NCBI GenBank assembly: GCA_029237525.1
Contig: JARBAU010000151.1
Coordinates: 1 to 35,792, forward strand
DNA: 35,792 nucleotides
From: Nitrososphaerales archaeon
GTDB lineage: Archaea > Thermoproteota > Nitrososphaeria > Nitrososphaerales > Nitrososphaeraceae
Direction: 5' to 3'
This document shows positions 1 through 8,831 of this stretch, in pieces. Numbering within the stretch: the first letter of the stretch is position 1; every line of letters begins with the position of its first letter. The position numbers and the translations under genes were made by a program. The notes below the pieces were generated by a model that was not told where the DNA came from, searched no databases, and saw only the letters and a program-made list of their open reading frames with translations.

Positions 1-367
1 AAATTTATCGTAAGCTGCATATATGATGTATAAAAATCTTTGTCCGCAAGTTGCCAATAAAAGTACCTTAATCTAACTCTCTAATTTCGACATGGAGGCT
101 AGAATAAATAAGTACTCAAATAAGTAGGGAATTGAATTGAGTCTTGATAAATAGTTCTATTTCTAATTCAGGAAGAGTGGTATGTAACACCGTAACGTAC
201 ACTTTTCTAGGAACAGGTAGAAATTATTTTGGATTGGTTTATGATTCATACTTGATCTATTAAATTCTTGCTAGATTCTTAGCGATACATCTAGACAATA
301 AATGTTTGGTGCGAGTCCAGATATTGGTTATAGAAACTCTTTTTTAGAGCATGTTATGATATTATGA
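1..367. other. non-coding leader stretch
   Basis: No convincing gene is seen here on either strand. The only local pattern is a short direct repeat (AAATAAGTA twice, 3 bases apart, near 117-137). The last part is AT-rich and probably carries the promoter of the nitroreductase gene that follows. Confidence 0.5.
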
Positions 368-1006
368 TTGGTGTCCTATCCTAAAGACGTATTTTCTAGG
401 ATGTTTGCTGGATCTCATAAGACTAGTCAAGACCTACTTTATCCGAAAGTCGAAGAAGCAAATATCGATTTCGAGGAAGTAGATGAGGCACTAAGAACTA
501 ATATTTTTAACGTGATGTTGGGAAGAAGATCTCAGAGAAAATTTGATGAGACAAAGCCAGTCGAGGATTCAAAAATGGAGATGATATTCGCAGCCGCCGA
601 TACAGCCCCAACTGCAGGAGGATTTCAAGGCTTTGAAATTTTTAATGTAAAGAGAGATGAGATCAAAGTCAAGCTTGTCGAAGCTGCCAATAAGCAACCT
701 TATGTCAATGCGCCAGTAGTTCTCGTATTTTGTATGAATCCAGAACGGGTAAGAATGAATTTTCCACAAGATATTCTCAAGAAATTTTCGTTACAAGACG
801 CTACATTGGCTGCGGCATATGCACAGCTTGCAGCTCACGCTCTTGGATTAAGTTCTATTTGGATTGGTATGATTGATGAGATCAAGGTCATGAACGCCCT
901 CGAAACCAAATACACTCCGTCGTCGATCCTATGCCTGGGATATCCTCGAAAGATTTTGCAGCCCAAATCCAAAAGGAGCCTAATTGGTCTAATTCATGAG
1001 ATCTGA
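368..1006 (+). CDS. nitroreductase-family FMN oxidoreductase
   Basis: The protein (212 aa) has the nitroreductase fold signature: GRRSQRKF at residues 52-59 (phosphate/FMN contact), APTAGGFQGFEIF around residues 80-92 in the place of the usual APSAGNxQPW motif, and the C-terminal helix region QLAAHALGLSSIWIG followed by LCLGYP. Family members reduce nitro groups, quinones, flavins or other small electrophiles using NAD(P)H and FMN in the cytoplasm; the substrate here cannot be read from sequence. About 45 residues precede the core, slightly more than in minimal family members. The start is TTG at 368, directly followed by GTG at 371; either could be used, as no ATG lies in frame nearby. It stands alone, with spacers on both sides. 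Family assignment is firm, substrate unknown. Confidence 0.88.
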   Translation: MVSYPKDVFSRMFAGSHKTSQDLLYPKVEEANIDFEEVDEALRTNIFNVMLGRRSQRKFDETKPVEDSKMEMIFAAADTAPTAGGFQGFEIFNVKRDEIKVKLVEAANKQPYVNAPVVLVFCMNPERVRMNFPQDILKKFSLQDATLAAAYAQLAAHALGLSSIWIGMIDEIKVMNALETKYTPSSILCLGYPRKILQPKSKRSLIGLIHEI

Positions 1007-1521
1007 TCATTGATCTAGTAGAATATAGCTGCGCTGTACGGATCGCAAGTACAAATTGCGGTTCTACACATGTTGATCGAAAGCTTATCTTAGTAGACTG
1101 AGATAAAATTAATATTTGAATTTAGTCGACAGGATTTGAGACTATATAGCGGTGATCGTATGGACACATACTTTCTACTAGACTATTCATCAGGAGGCAA
1201 TTCATAGGATTTTAAATTAACAGGTTTAGGCAAAAGATAGATCAAAGTGTGTCTGAAAACTATTGCCTCTGGATTAATAATGCTAAATAGGTACAAATTA
1301 AATCAGAATGGTATTAATAAACAGATCAACACGATACGGTTCGATGAAGGTTGATCCGGCTACGTATCATTCTATCAAGTAATGCGTAATTTCTTCAAAT
1401 GCATTTAGGAACATTTAGCATGCCGATCCTTTGTAAGAGTAGCAAGGATTACTATAATTGATGCAAAACGTTCCCAAAGTTGTCTAATCAGAATATAAAT
1501 AAATAGTTCATGTAATATTCG
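1007..1521. other. intergenic stretch, no gene seen
   Basis: No coding region is supported. A small imperfect hairpin (ATCCTT ... AAGGAT, around 1425-1450) lies in the middle. A TATA-like AATATAAATAAA at about 1493-1504 sits some 20-28 bases upstream of the next start codon and is likely that gene's promoter. Confidence 0.4.
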
Positions 1522-2019
1522 ATGTGCCGGTACAATAATAGATTTAACTCAATTTTTACAATATTAATAATAGCGGCATTTTTTATATTTATCTTCTCCC
1601 CACTGGGTTCTGGCCATGTCGATGCAGCCTCTGTAACACGAGATATTTCTTCGTTGCCAATATCGTTTAAGGATTTGATAAATAAATCACGAAACCTAAC
1701 CCAGAGTTACCAAAACGAAACCTCGAAATTTGCTGACGGGAAATACAACAATCAAACTATGGTGTCAATTACGAATGATTATCTACCTAAATTTCAAAAA
1801 GTAGTTGACGACTCAAAAATTTTACAAATGACAGGACAGTACTACAATGCATCGACTCTTTACACAAAGAGTCTAGAGTCGGAGCTTCAAAGCTATATAC
1901 ACTTCCGAAACTATTTATCAACAGCAAACTCAACTGAAAGTGAAGCGTCAATGCAGTCGCTAGCAGACGCATTTAATTATGAAAATGAATCATTTGATGC
2001 AATTCGATCAATCAGGTAA
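1522..2019 (+). CDS. secreted or membrane-anchored helical protein, unknown function
   Basis: This 165-aa protein begins with a basic segment and a strongly hydrophobic helix (about residues 11-30, ending near GHVDAAS), which fits a signal peptide or N-terminal anchor. The rest is polar and predicted helical, and carries many N-glycosylation sequons (NKS, NLT, NET, NQT, NAS, NST, NES), which supports an extracellular location. It contains no cysteine in the mature part and no motif that I recognise. The ATG at 1522 lies about 20-28 bases after a TATA-like AATATAAATAAA, so the mRNA is probably leaderless. The gene stands alone. The export call is fairly safe; the function is unknown. Confidence 0.65.
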   Translation: MCRYNNRFNSIFTILIIAAFFIFIFSPLGSGHVDAASVTRDISSLPISFKDLINKSRNLTQSYQNETSKFADGKYNNQTMVSITNDYLPKFQKVVDDSKILQMTGQYYNASTLYTKSLESELQSYIHFRNYLSTANSTESEASMQSLADAFNYENESFDAIRSIR

Positions 2020-2380
2020 TGGGATACTTCGAGCAGAGATTAGGTTGAAATTCGATACATGATGGTGGAAAATGGACAGTTATTTCGCTTTAGCGTAGCA
2101 AATCGGCATGACAAATTCATGGATACTCGATGAATAGGCGACAAAATAGGTGTTAAATGCCTATAATGCTTCACATAATATCTATTTATACTCAACTTGT
2201 ATTTTCTTATCGCGCATAGGACAGATATAAAGATCAGTCTGACTCTGATCATAAAGATTGTGAAAAATGGTGTGGCTTATCATGTTACTCGAATAGATAT
2301 CTATTTACTAGTCGTATTATAATATAGAATCACTAGACAGTTGGTTTATGTAGAAAAAAGTCAGTGATTTCTGCATCTCT
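2020..2380. other. intergenic stretch, no intact gene
   Basis: Only short unsupported open frames are present on both strands. The segment lies between a secreted-protein gene and the 3' end of a broken CDGSH gene on the minus strand. Confidence 0.4.
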
Positions 2381-2570
2381 CTATATGATTTCGATTCTTG
2401 TTCCATTTGGATGGTACTTGAATACTTTGCCTTCTATTTCATCCAAGATCTTTTTATGCGAGCCATCACAAATTGGTCGATTCATACGAGCCCACACATA
2501 TCCATTTTCTCATACTTCCTATTTTAACTTCCATTGGACCCTTAGCTTCTTTTCTAATTGATCTAGCCAT
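2381..2570 (-). pseudogene. broken CDGSH-type iron-sulfur domain gene
   Basis: Read from an ATG at 2570 the frame gives MARSIRKEAKGPMEVKIGS then RKWIC, the usual start of small CDGSH proteins. It then shifts frame and stops. In the neighbouring frame the sequence continues MNRPICDGSHKKILDEIEG, then VFKYHPNGTRIEII and a stop at 2381-2383. Joined, this makes about 63 residues, the normal length of a one-domain CDGSH protein that binds a 2Fe-2S cluster through C-x-C...C-D-G-S-H. The shift falls around 2480-2495, where the second cysteine of C-x-C is also missing, so more than one base was lost. Recognition rests on the CDGSH motif and its flanks. A sequencing error could explain a frameshift but less easily the lost cysteine. 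Confidence 0.72.
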
Positions 2571-3073
2571 ATCAATAGTAGTTGATCACTAAATAATACA
2601 CATTAAGACTATCAATCGTCAATTAGTTTGGGGCTTACATTATTACTAATTGAATTAAATGACTAAAAATAGATATTTTCCAGCATTTTATTACTCTCTA
2701 TACATTATACTGATTAGACATTAAATTGGACAAGTATATATATGATGCATGAATTTTTCGAGGTTCTTAACTTGATATTCAGAAATTCGATTGATTAGTT
2801 ATTAACACCAAATTCTCATCACGACTATCTTTAGAGCACAAGGTATATGTTCATAAAAGTTTGAGAACTTAGCCATTGTTTAATTAACGATGATTTAGAC
2901 TTAAGGATTCGGCGTCACTTCTCCACGAATGAGATATCTACAACTGAAAAAATGAATCTGCCTGACTAAGCTGTTAACACCTAATTGGCCAACACCTGTC
3001 ATAAACTACTAAGGTTCGTCGTAAGTGATTTGGGTATAATTTAAATCACCTGGTCCCAGATATATCTTACATA
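2571..3073. other. intergenic stretch, no gene seen
   Basis: AT-rich sequence without a supported gene. A TATA-like TATAATTTAAA near 3035-3045 may serve the small acidic ORF that follows. Confidence 0.4.
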
Positions 3074-3190
3074 ATGTCTGAAACGGAAAGCGACGAAATA
3101 AAAGATGAAAATCATGCCCTGGAGGATGATGAGCAGGATGAGGCGGATGATGAAGTTGAGGAAGAATCTGGCGATACAGAAAGTGACTAG
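3074..3190 (+). CDS. possible 38-residue highly acidic protein
   Basis: An ATG-started frame encodes 38 residues of which about half are Asp or Glu, with only one Lys and no Arg, and ends with a TAG at 3188-3190. There is no hydrophobic segment and no known motif. A TATA-like element lies about 30-38 bases upstream. The larger open frame on the opposite strand (about 3009-3332) is proline/histidine-rich only because it is antisense to Asp/Glu codons, so I treat the plus strand as the likelier coding one. Such short low-complexity frames can arise by chance, so confidence is low. No function can be assigned. Confidence 0.3.
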   Translation: MSETESDEIKDENHALEDDEQDEADDEVEEESGDTESD

Positions 3191-3586
3191 TAATTAGCCA
3201 CCGTACAAATATAAAACTGCCTCCTGCACATTTGGCGAGAAAAATCCTTGGTCTGTGATTTACATTGCTTAGATTTGGTCTGTTGCTAACCGGAATGGAT
3301 TTCCATAAATAAATTTGATTCGAAATATCCAATTATTTTTGAATCAAGAATTTTTTTGATTGACCAGAACAAATGCACATTGTTGAATTTACCCCTTTCA
3401 TTCAGTTGTTAGGCTAAGGTAACAATCAGTTAATTACAGGCTAGACTTGTTAACGAGTTCCCGTCTTTGCCATATAGATTATACTCGTAAAGATGGGTTG
3501 AAAAACAATGATGAATTTTCTAAGAATCTGGAAAATATAAATATTTGTATAGTAAGATACTTATCTGGAATAATTAAGTTTCACAT
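3191..3586. other. intergenic stretch, no gene seen
   Basis: No supported coding region on either strand. The sequence is AT-rich and leads into a small membrane-protein gene. Confidence 0.4.
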
Positions 3587-3820
3587 GTGAAATCATATTC
3601 TCCACTAGCAAATATTTGCTTAATTATTGGAGCACTTACTATGGTTTTTGGGACTATTTTTCTCCTTCAAAGCAAATCTATTATCGGTCCAACCGCATCA
3701 TTTATGTACCGCAATCCCGAGTGGACAGGAAATGGATATGTCACGATTCTCATAGGCATCTTGCTCCTTGCAACAGGATTTTACTTAAAAGTTGCTTCAA
3801 GTCTGATTAAAAACAGCTAA
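3587..3820 (+). CDS. small two-helix membrane protein, unknown function
   Basis: The 77-aa product has two hydrophobic helices (about residues 8-27 and 50-70) joined by a polar loop containing MYRNPEWTGNGY, and ends in a short Lys/Ser tail. This is the topology of a small integral membrane protein. The start is GTG at 3587; the overlapping ATG at 3585 runs straight into a stop. No family was recognised. It stands alone between long spacers, and no strong ribosome-binding site is visible. The hydrophobic periodicity supports a real gene, but conservation is untested. Confidence 0.5.
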   Translation: MKSYSPLANICLIIGALTMVFGTIFLLQSKSIIGPTASFMYRNPEWTGNGYVTILIGILLLATGFYLKVASSLIKNS

Positions 3821-4767
3821 ATAAACTGAAAATTAGTATATATGGCAAGGATCAAGATATTATTTTTAATATTTTGGTACAAATGCAGATTACAGTAGCT
3901 TTATTCGCTATATTAAGAACAGAATTGGTAGGGGTGATAATTCCACTTAATATCTATGCAATACCAGCGAATCAAAATCCATTGTCACGCATTGCTTGTT
4001 CTTTTACAATCCGTGATATGTTTGTATTAAATTATTCTGATCATTAATATCATGAGTTGAAAATCAATCTGACAAGTTTTTAGGTATCCAATTTTGTTTT
4101 TATCCTGATCCAATTGCTAAAGTACTAATTTACCTCAGTTTTCTAATTTTTTGTCAACCAAGCAGCTGAGGCCAATAAAATTATAATAATTTGTTACTAA
4201 CTTAAGTAACTTCTTGAGAAATCAAAAAGTATTACTCCATGCTCTAAAGCTCTTTATATGCAGATGCTTGCCCAATAAGTCACATGTGTACAAGTATGCA
4301 TTATTGTCAGGACAGTTAGATCTATAAAATATAGACTGACTAGTAAACCATTGTTATTTAATCCAAAATAATAATGCACTTATTATGATTGATAACCATT
4401 ATAGAATCCTAGAGATAGGCACATGCAAGCCATCGTATTCAACGATATCAACTAGACAAAGAGGAATTGAATCATGTATTAGTGATTTAAATTAAGATAT
4501 TGCAGTGTCACTCTCAGCTGATTATGTTAACATTTACTTATGCTTAACTCCCTTTATGACATTTTGATCAAGAAATAATATCTGAGAAAGTCATCAAAAG
4601 ATCCATGAGAACTTGAAAATTTATAATAAATCTAACAAAAATTTCATTAATACGTAATCTATTTCGCAAGCATAATCGTTAAACCACTGCTGACGTCTGC
4701 TAAATAGATTATTGATTATTAATCTCAGAAAGGATGAGAATAGAATAATAATGATGACATCAATAGC
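3821..4767. other. long intergenic stretch with only tiny ORFs
   Basis: Apart from a doubtful 54-residue frame (3883-4047) and a 36-residue frame starting at ATG 4385, nothing gene-like is seen. The sequence is AT-rich without evident repeats or hairpins of note. Confidence 0.35.
3883..4047 (+). CDS. doubtful 54-residue ORF with signal-like N-terminus
   Basis: An ATG-started frame of 54 codons begins MQITVALFAILRTELVGVII, a hydrophobic stretch resembling a signal peptide, followed by a short polar tail with one cysteine. It has no recognised motif and no strong promoter or ribosome-binding site. It could be a short secreted peptide, a truncated gene remnant or chance. It is listed because the spacer holds nothing better. 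Confidence 0.18.
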   Translation: MQITVALFAILRTELVGVIIPLNIYAIPANQNPLSRIACSFTIRDMFVLNYSDH

Positions 4768-5082
4768 ATGATATCCTTGAAACTCAGTTTGACTGTAAAT
4801 TTAGGGGATGGCTATATTTCAGGATCTGCAAATATCGGCCAAAAGTCATTCAAAATAAACATTCAAGAATCATTAGAAAATAAGTTGGTAATTCCGGATG
4901 ATTTGCAAATAGATTCAGGTCCAGGCTTTGTCCTGTTTGAGACTGAGAAAAATGAAGAAATACTCGTGAAATGCAAGATTCTAGACGAGCCAACAGATAT
5001 GATCTTGTTATATATTGACATACAAACGTTAATGAGATTGACAAAAGACCTTCCAACTACTATGAGCGTAAATGGTGAGTAA
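4768..5082 (+). CDS. hypothetical protein, likely beta-rich, cytoplasmic
   Basis: The 104-aa product lacks a signal peptide and membrane helices. Its pattern of alternating hydrophobic residues (LKLSLTVNLGDGYISG at the start, GFVLFETEKNEEILVKCKIL in the middle) suggests a small beta-sheet domain. No family was recognised. Start ATG at 4768. An antisense frame of similar length overlaps it, but the plus-strand composition (balanced charges, regular amphipathic strands) looks more protein-like. It may belong with the next small gene, also on this strand, but a 490-base gap separates them. Confidence 0.5.
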   Translation: MISLKLSLTVNLGDGYISGSANIGQKSFKINIQESLENKLVIPDDLQIDSGPGFVLFETEKNEEILVKCKILDEPTDMILLYIDIQTLMRLTKDLPTTMSVNGE

Positions 5083-5569
5083 TCAGCTTCTGTTGTCAAT
5101 ACTAGACTAGATATACATAACCTGATCGATCTAAACTTTTTCACGGTACACAGATATCGTCCTTTACTTGAATAATCCATTTGATTTATTCTAGATTCTT
5201 CTAATTGTTAATTCTTATTATCATTATTTGAGATGGATTTTTTACTTAAATCATGCCAAATATTATCAAACTAAAAAGAATCGATGAGCCCAATAGGAAT
5301 TCGTATGATTATCACTTAATCGATACGATAGTGATTGGTCCATAATGGACTACTTGCCATCACCTTTAGCTAAATTTACTAATCATAAACACATCGCAAG
5401 GTTCAGTGATTATGAAACAACACGCCACGCCACTGTATATCAGCGTTATATTATTTCCCAACATTTTAGCCATGCATCCATTTTAAACTAATAATATTGA
5501 CTTCAAACTCGAACTATTTTTCATTGTGTATATATAGTCATATTCTAAGAACCACAATACAAAACATAA
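5083..5569. other. intergenic stretch, no intact gene
   Basis: Only a 30-codon frame starting at ATG 5253 (MPNIIKLKRIDEPN...) is noticeable, and it is too short to support. A TATA-like TGTATATATAG at about 5527-5537 lies 33-43 bases upstream of the next start. Confidence 0.4.
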
Positions 5570-5911
5570 ATGGATAATGAAAGTAACGATGGAACATACA
5601 GATCTTTACTTAAGGAAACAACGAGCCTCATCAAGAGTGACGACTGTGACGCTAATTTTAAGGATTCTGACTACTCCATCCAAGTAGATGATTGGTCCAA
5701 GATATACAGTTCGAAAGCTCTTGCAAAGACCATGGAAGGCATGTTGTGTGGGAACGTAGTAGCAGAGTATAACGATAACATAGTACTAATAGATTTTGAT
5801 TCTTCTAATCTGCAAGAATATCTAGTGCCAAAATCAATAATCGAACGATTCGATGGCACGTATTTCTATCTAACGATCTCTCACAATGTATTGAAATCAT
5901 ATGGATTTTAG
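5570..5911 (+). CDS. small protein with PRC-barrel/DUF2171-like C-terminal half
   Basis: This 113-aa cytoplasmic protein has a polar N-terminal half rich in Ser/Asp/Lys. Its C-terminal half reads GNVVAEYNDNIVLIDFD, then EYLVPKSIIERFDGTYFYL, then TISHNVLKSYGF. The order of a short barrel strand, VPKS-I-E, D-G and a final strand resembles PRC-barrel or DUF2171-type small proteins, which bind partners or RNA rather than catalyse. The likeness is my own reading, not a search result. ATG start at 5570, with a TATA-like element 33-43 bases upstream. There are no close neighbours on the same strand except small unknown genes. Confidence 0.6.
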   Translation: MDNESNDGTYRSLLKETTSLIKSDDCDANFKDSDYSIQVDDWSKIYSSKALAKTMEGMLCGNVVAEYNDNIVLIDFDSSNLQEYLVPKSIIERFDGTYFYLTISHNVLKSYGF

Positions 5912-6204
5912 TTGAATACATTCAAGTTCCAACTAAGGAAATAGAATTAATCAATAGGCTTGATAGTTCGTGACTAGATTTTTAATATATTGGCGGAATG
6001 GATTTAGATCAATTCTATTTAGCCCTAGATGAGAACTAGATGTTTTGGTTGTTTCAACAATCGATTTGTTTCGCCGCATGAATATAGGATTTTAGCTTAC
6101 TGTATTATTCTTTGTGAAAGTTTTCGCACATTATTGTGGCAAAATGTAAAGATCATACCTAATAAAAATAGATTCAGATATTTTCAAAAGACTTGCTAAA
6201 GACT

Positions 6205-6348
6205 ATGATAATTTATGGGGTAGAAAGGGAAATTGAAGTATGCGATGAATGCGAACAAAATTATCTTTTAGTAGATCGTAGATGTGATTGTGGCAAAATA
6301 CTATGCACATCTTGTTACTCATGGCATAAGGAAAGCATTGGCGCATGA
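6205..6348 (+). CDS. 47-residue zinc-finger protein
   Basis: An ATG-started frame encodes 47 residues with paired cysteines: VCDECEQNY (C13, C16), RCDCG (C27, C29) and LCTSCYSWH (C34, C37, plus H41). Four to six cysteines spaced like this make one treble-clef or cross-brace zinc site plausible; FYVE/RING-like mini-fingers look similar. There is no signal peptide. Thaumarchaea carry many tiny zinc-finger proteins, so this fits the lineage. It is a stand-alone gene 135 bases upstream of a secreted-protein gene. The cysteine pattern makes chance unlikely; the role (nucleic acid or protein binding) is inferred only. Confidence 0.55.
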   Translation: MIIYGVEREIEVCDECEQNYLLVDRRCDCGKILCTSCYSWHKESIGA

Positions 6349-6482
6349 ATTCAAGAGATGGATGATCTCGCGCATTTTTCAAAAACTAGTTAATTGTCTC
6401 ATGTCCAATTTGTCTAGTCTCATGAGTTGTCTACAATAATACTATGTAATACCTTATATGATCTCAGTCATTTCCTTATTGT

Positions 6483-7001
6483 ATGGAACGAACATGCATT
6501 AATAATAAAAAATCAGAAGCGATACTACTTGCTGCCTTTTTCAGTATATCGCTAATTTTGTGGAATCTGCCTGACTATCACATGGCCAGTGCTCAGAATA
6601 ATTCTCCAATTTTAATCCATGGAGGTGGTAGGGGGACTATAGTATGCGTAGATGGTTCGACGATGCAATCAGATATTTCGTTTATAATATCCAACCCTAA
6701 ATACCAGAGTAATCTTAAAGGGAATTGGAGCCTTAACGATTTTAGCGACCCTTTTCAGTCAGGTTCAGTTGTAACTGGAGGTCCAATATACACAGGTAGC
6801 GCAAACTCATTGCATTACAACGTAACCGGTGAAACTGACAATCTCAAGGAGAAAATTAGACTGTGTAATCCTGCTCTCTTTGCACCTATATCTATAGTAG
6901 GAGTATGCGGACGCAACGTCATCATAGACGTCGGACTTAAGACAAACGAATTGTTTGATGTTGTGAATCCTTTCTACGGAGATGTGGTATGCCAGAGATA
7001 G
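6483..7001 (+). CDS. secreted cysteine-containing protein, unknown function
   Basis: The 172-aa product starts with a polar segment, a hydrophobic helix (about residues 13-30) and MASAQNNS, a good signal-peptidase site after the Ala-Ser-Ala-Gln region. The mature part has four cysteines (TIVCVDG, RLCNPAL, GVCGRN, VVCQR), an even number that suits two disulfides outside the cell, and sequons such as NWS and NVT. The alternating pattern suggests a beta-sandwich. No enzyme motif is visible. Similar secreted proteins of unknown role are frequent in soil ammonia-oxidising archaea. ATG start at 6483. Confidence 0.68.
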   Translation: MERTCINNKKSEAILLAAFFSISLILWNLPDYHMASAQNNSPILIHGGGRGTIVCVDGSTMQSDISFIISNPKYQSNLKGNWSLNDFSDPFQSGSVVTGGPIYTGSANSLHYNVTGETDNLKEKIRLCNPALFAPISIVGVCGRNVIIDVGLKTNELFDVVNPFYGDVVCQR

Positions 7002-7248
7002 TGCATAAATTAATTATAGATTAAACCATAATGAAAACTTGTCCGGATGCCAGTTTCGGAAAGCAACACTGAGTGTGCTCAAACTTGATTGGAATAACGA
7101 TGATCCGAAAAATCCAGACAACATAGAGACATACAATCAATGCTGCTTGTGATTAAGAACGAATATTTTAGGCTCGCCATTTATCATTATATGAGATAAG
7201 TTACTCCCGATATGCAAGATAAATTTATGAAGCAAGGCCCATTAGTTC

Positions 7249-8070
7249 TTATAGAGGTTTAAAGTCGAGCACTCCGCCTATGTCAAATAGATCAATCTCA
7301 TTAGCCATCTCCTTGGCCTCATCAGCTTCTTCATTAGAATTATCCATACAGAGATTGTAATATTTACACAATGTGCATTTATTGCCCCTGTAGCGCTCGC
7401 TAAGCTTTGGCAGCATTGAAACATCATTTTGATGCAATGCATTAAGAAAAAGGTTTTTGCGTCTCACCATCTCGTTCTTGAGAATTTCTCTTGAAATATC
7501 TCCTTTAGGTAGAGATACTGACCAGCTTTCTATTCCGGGTTCCTTGCCGTCGTGTGGTTTAAAGTAATAATCACCTTCGGAGTCACTCCGTATCCATCTG
7601 AACTCTTTGCAATTATATCTTATGGACAGTATGCCTTTTTCGATATCAGTTATCACTAGATAATATAGCAGCTGCCTCAAATAAGATCTGAACTTCTCGT
7701 CAGTTATATCCAAACGTTTTCCGCTAAGAGTATCCTTTAACTCTACGATTACTTCGTCGTTAACCATCAAATCAGGATGTGCAACTATTCCATCAGACTC
7801 TATGTCAGGCTGCGCAAGCCCAATATTCACAAGATTAGTGATAACAAATTCGCTGGCCTCTCCTCTAATAAAATTATGCATAGAATCGCTAGAAATAGGA
7901 TCCATTTCGGGATGCTTTCTAGAAAAATACTGCTTTCTAATACACGTAGTAGGTATAATATCTGAAACGTGTACTTTATCATCAATTCTTCTTCTACTTT
8001 CGTATCTCAGTTGGAGGTTTATATTAAGGAGATCAGTAAAATCTTTATTTCTACGAATTGTTATTGTCAT
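7249..8070 (-). CDS. Cas4-like PD-(D/E)XK nuclease with Fe-S cysteines
   Basis: The 273-aa protein has the layout of Cas4/RecB-type exonucleases. An N-terminal cysteine lies in TTCIRKQYF (C43). RG follows at 69-70, then the nuclease core HPDLMVNDEVIVELKDT (D100, E110, K112) and the YLRQLLYYL helix (Q133, the RecB-family Q motif). A C-terminal cluster CTLCKYYNLC (C232, C235, C241) completes four cysteines for a 4Fe-4S cluster. Cas4 enzymes trim single-stranded DNA ends; in CRISPR loci they process prespacers, but stand-alone forms are thought to act in repair. No cas1, cas2 or repeat array is present here, which favours repair. The position after RG that usually holds a His in CRISPR Cas4 (RGxxxH) is Glu74. 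Tail of about 30 acidic residues after the last cysteine. ATG at 8070. Confidence 0.83.
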   Translation of the reverse strand: MTITIRRNKDFTDLLNINLQLRYESRRRIDDKVHVSDIIPTTCIRKQYFSRKHPEMDPISSDSMHNFIRGEASEFVITNLVNIGLAQPDIESDGIVAHPDLMVNDEVIVELKDTLSGKRLDITDEKFRSYLRQLLYYLVITDIEKGILSIRYNCKEFRWIRSDSEGDYYFKPHDGKEPGIESWSVSLPKGDISREILKNEMVRRKNLFLNALHQNDVSMLPKLSERYRGNKCTLCKYYNLCMDNSNEEADEAKEMANEIDLFDIGGVLDFKPL

Positions 8071-8474
8071 TGATTTAAATTCAATTCATACCAAATATAT
8101 TCGATATAATTAGCACTCCCACGAAGTAGTTGATGACGACCTTATTACAGTGACCATTGTTATCATCGATCTACACGCATATACCAGTTTCTGATCATTG
8201 GGATTAGCCGTATACGGATTCTACTTGATAGAGACATTATATTATAGCTTTTGAATAACCTTCTTGAATGGGATATCACGATCCCACAAATTAAGGTGAA
8301 TAGCTCGTTAGGATCATTAGTTCGAACACTAAAAATGTGACTCTAATCTGTCAGTCATGGGCATGATTCATCGTTGTCTACCAGGAATTATTTACTTACT
8401 AAAATAGTAAATTGGTCCTTGTAACTCTGAAGTGTTTACACTTGGTATTAATGGATTATCACACTGTATAAAAA
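8071..8474. other. intergenic stretch between divergent genes
   Basis: No gene is supported. The segment separates the minus-strand Cas4-like gene from a plus-strand unknown gene, so it should hold both promoters. A 5-bp stem with loop TCGAAC (near 8305-8322) recalls a tRNA T-arm, but no cloverleaf can be built around it. Confidence 0.4.
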
Positions 8475-8831
8475 ATGTTAATATTATCAGCATTTTCTGA
8501 TCATAGTATCAACATGCAATATCATAAAGCTGCCTTTCTAGGCTCCGAAAGGTCAAAAAAAGCTCAAATCAAACTGTTTGATTATACTGGGTTCGCAATG
8601 TTAACTTATACAATCAAAAATATCAAAAATGATTTTCAACCAGTTGGAGAAGAAATGCTTGTTGGGAAAATGACTCGGGGAGAAGAGACAATGTTATTTA
8701 TATGTGATCGGGATGGATATGCAAAAGCTCAATCGAAGCCTCTACCTATTAGTAAAGGCGAAGAAATCTATAGAAAAATAATAAGCGACGGAATGTCTGA
8801 ATTTGTAGGTGATATCAAAACTGTGACCTGA
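8475..8831 (+). CDS. hypothetical protein, about 105-118 residues
   Basis: The product has no signal peptide or membrane helix. It contains a central stretch GFAMLTYTIKNIKNDFQPVG followed by a strand-rich part with MLVGKM, then TMLFICDRDGYA, and a helical end. No family was recognised. The ATG at 8475 sits only about 10 bases after a TATA-like TGTATAAAA, so the second ATG at 8514 (MQYHKAAFLGSERSK) may be the true start, giving 105 residues. The neighbours give no functional hint. Composition looks like a real soluble protein. Confidence 0.5.
   Translation: MLILSAFSDHSINMQYHKAAFLGSERSKKAQIKLFDYTGFAMLTYTIKNIKNDFQPVGEEMLVGKMTRGEETMLFICDRDGYAKAQSKPLPISKGEEIYRKIISDGMSEFVGDIKTVT

Noticed and set aside
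2364-2561. 65-codon plus-strand ORF
   Set aside because: It is antisense to the CDGSH relic, whose motifs are clear on the minus strand.
3009-3332. 107-codon minus-strand ORF with Pro/His-rich part
   Set aside because: The His/Pro run is the complement of Asp/Glu codons of the plus-strand acidic ORF; no motif or signal supports it.
7039-7152. 37-codon TTG-started frame after the secreted-protein gene, with three cysteines
   Set aside because: Too short, no promoter or homology that I can see; possibly a remnant but unsupported.
7249-8070. A CRISPR-Cas adaptation locus around the Cas4-like gene
   Set aside because: No cas1, cas2 or direct-repeat array is visible within several kilobases on either side.
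8300-8325. T-arm-like hairpin suggesting a tRNA
   Set aside because: The loop has six bases and no acceptor, D or anticodon arms can be drawn around it.
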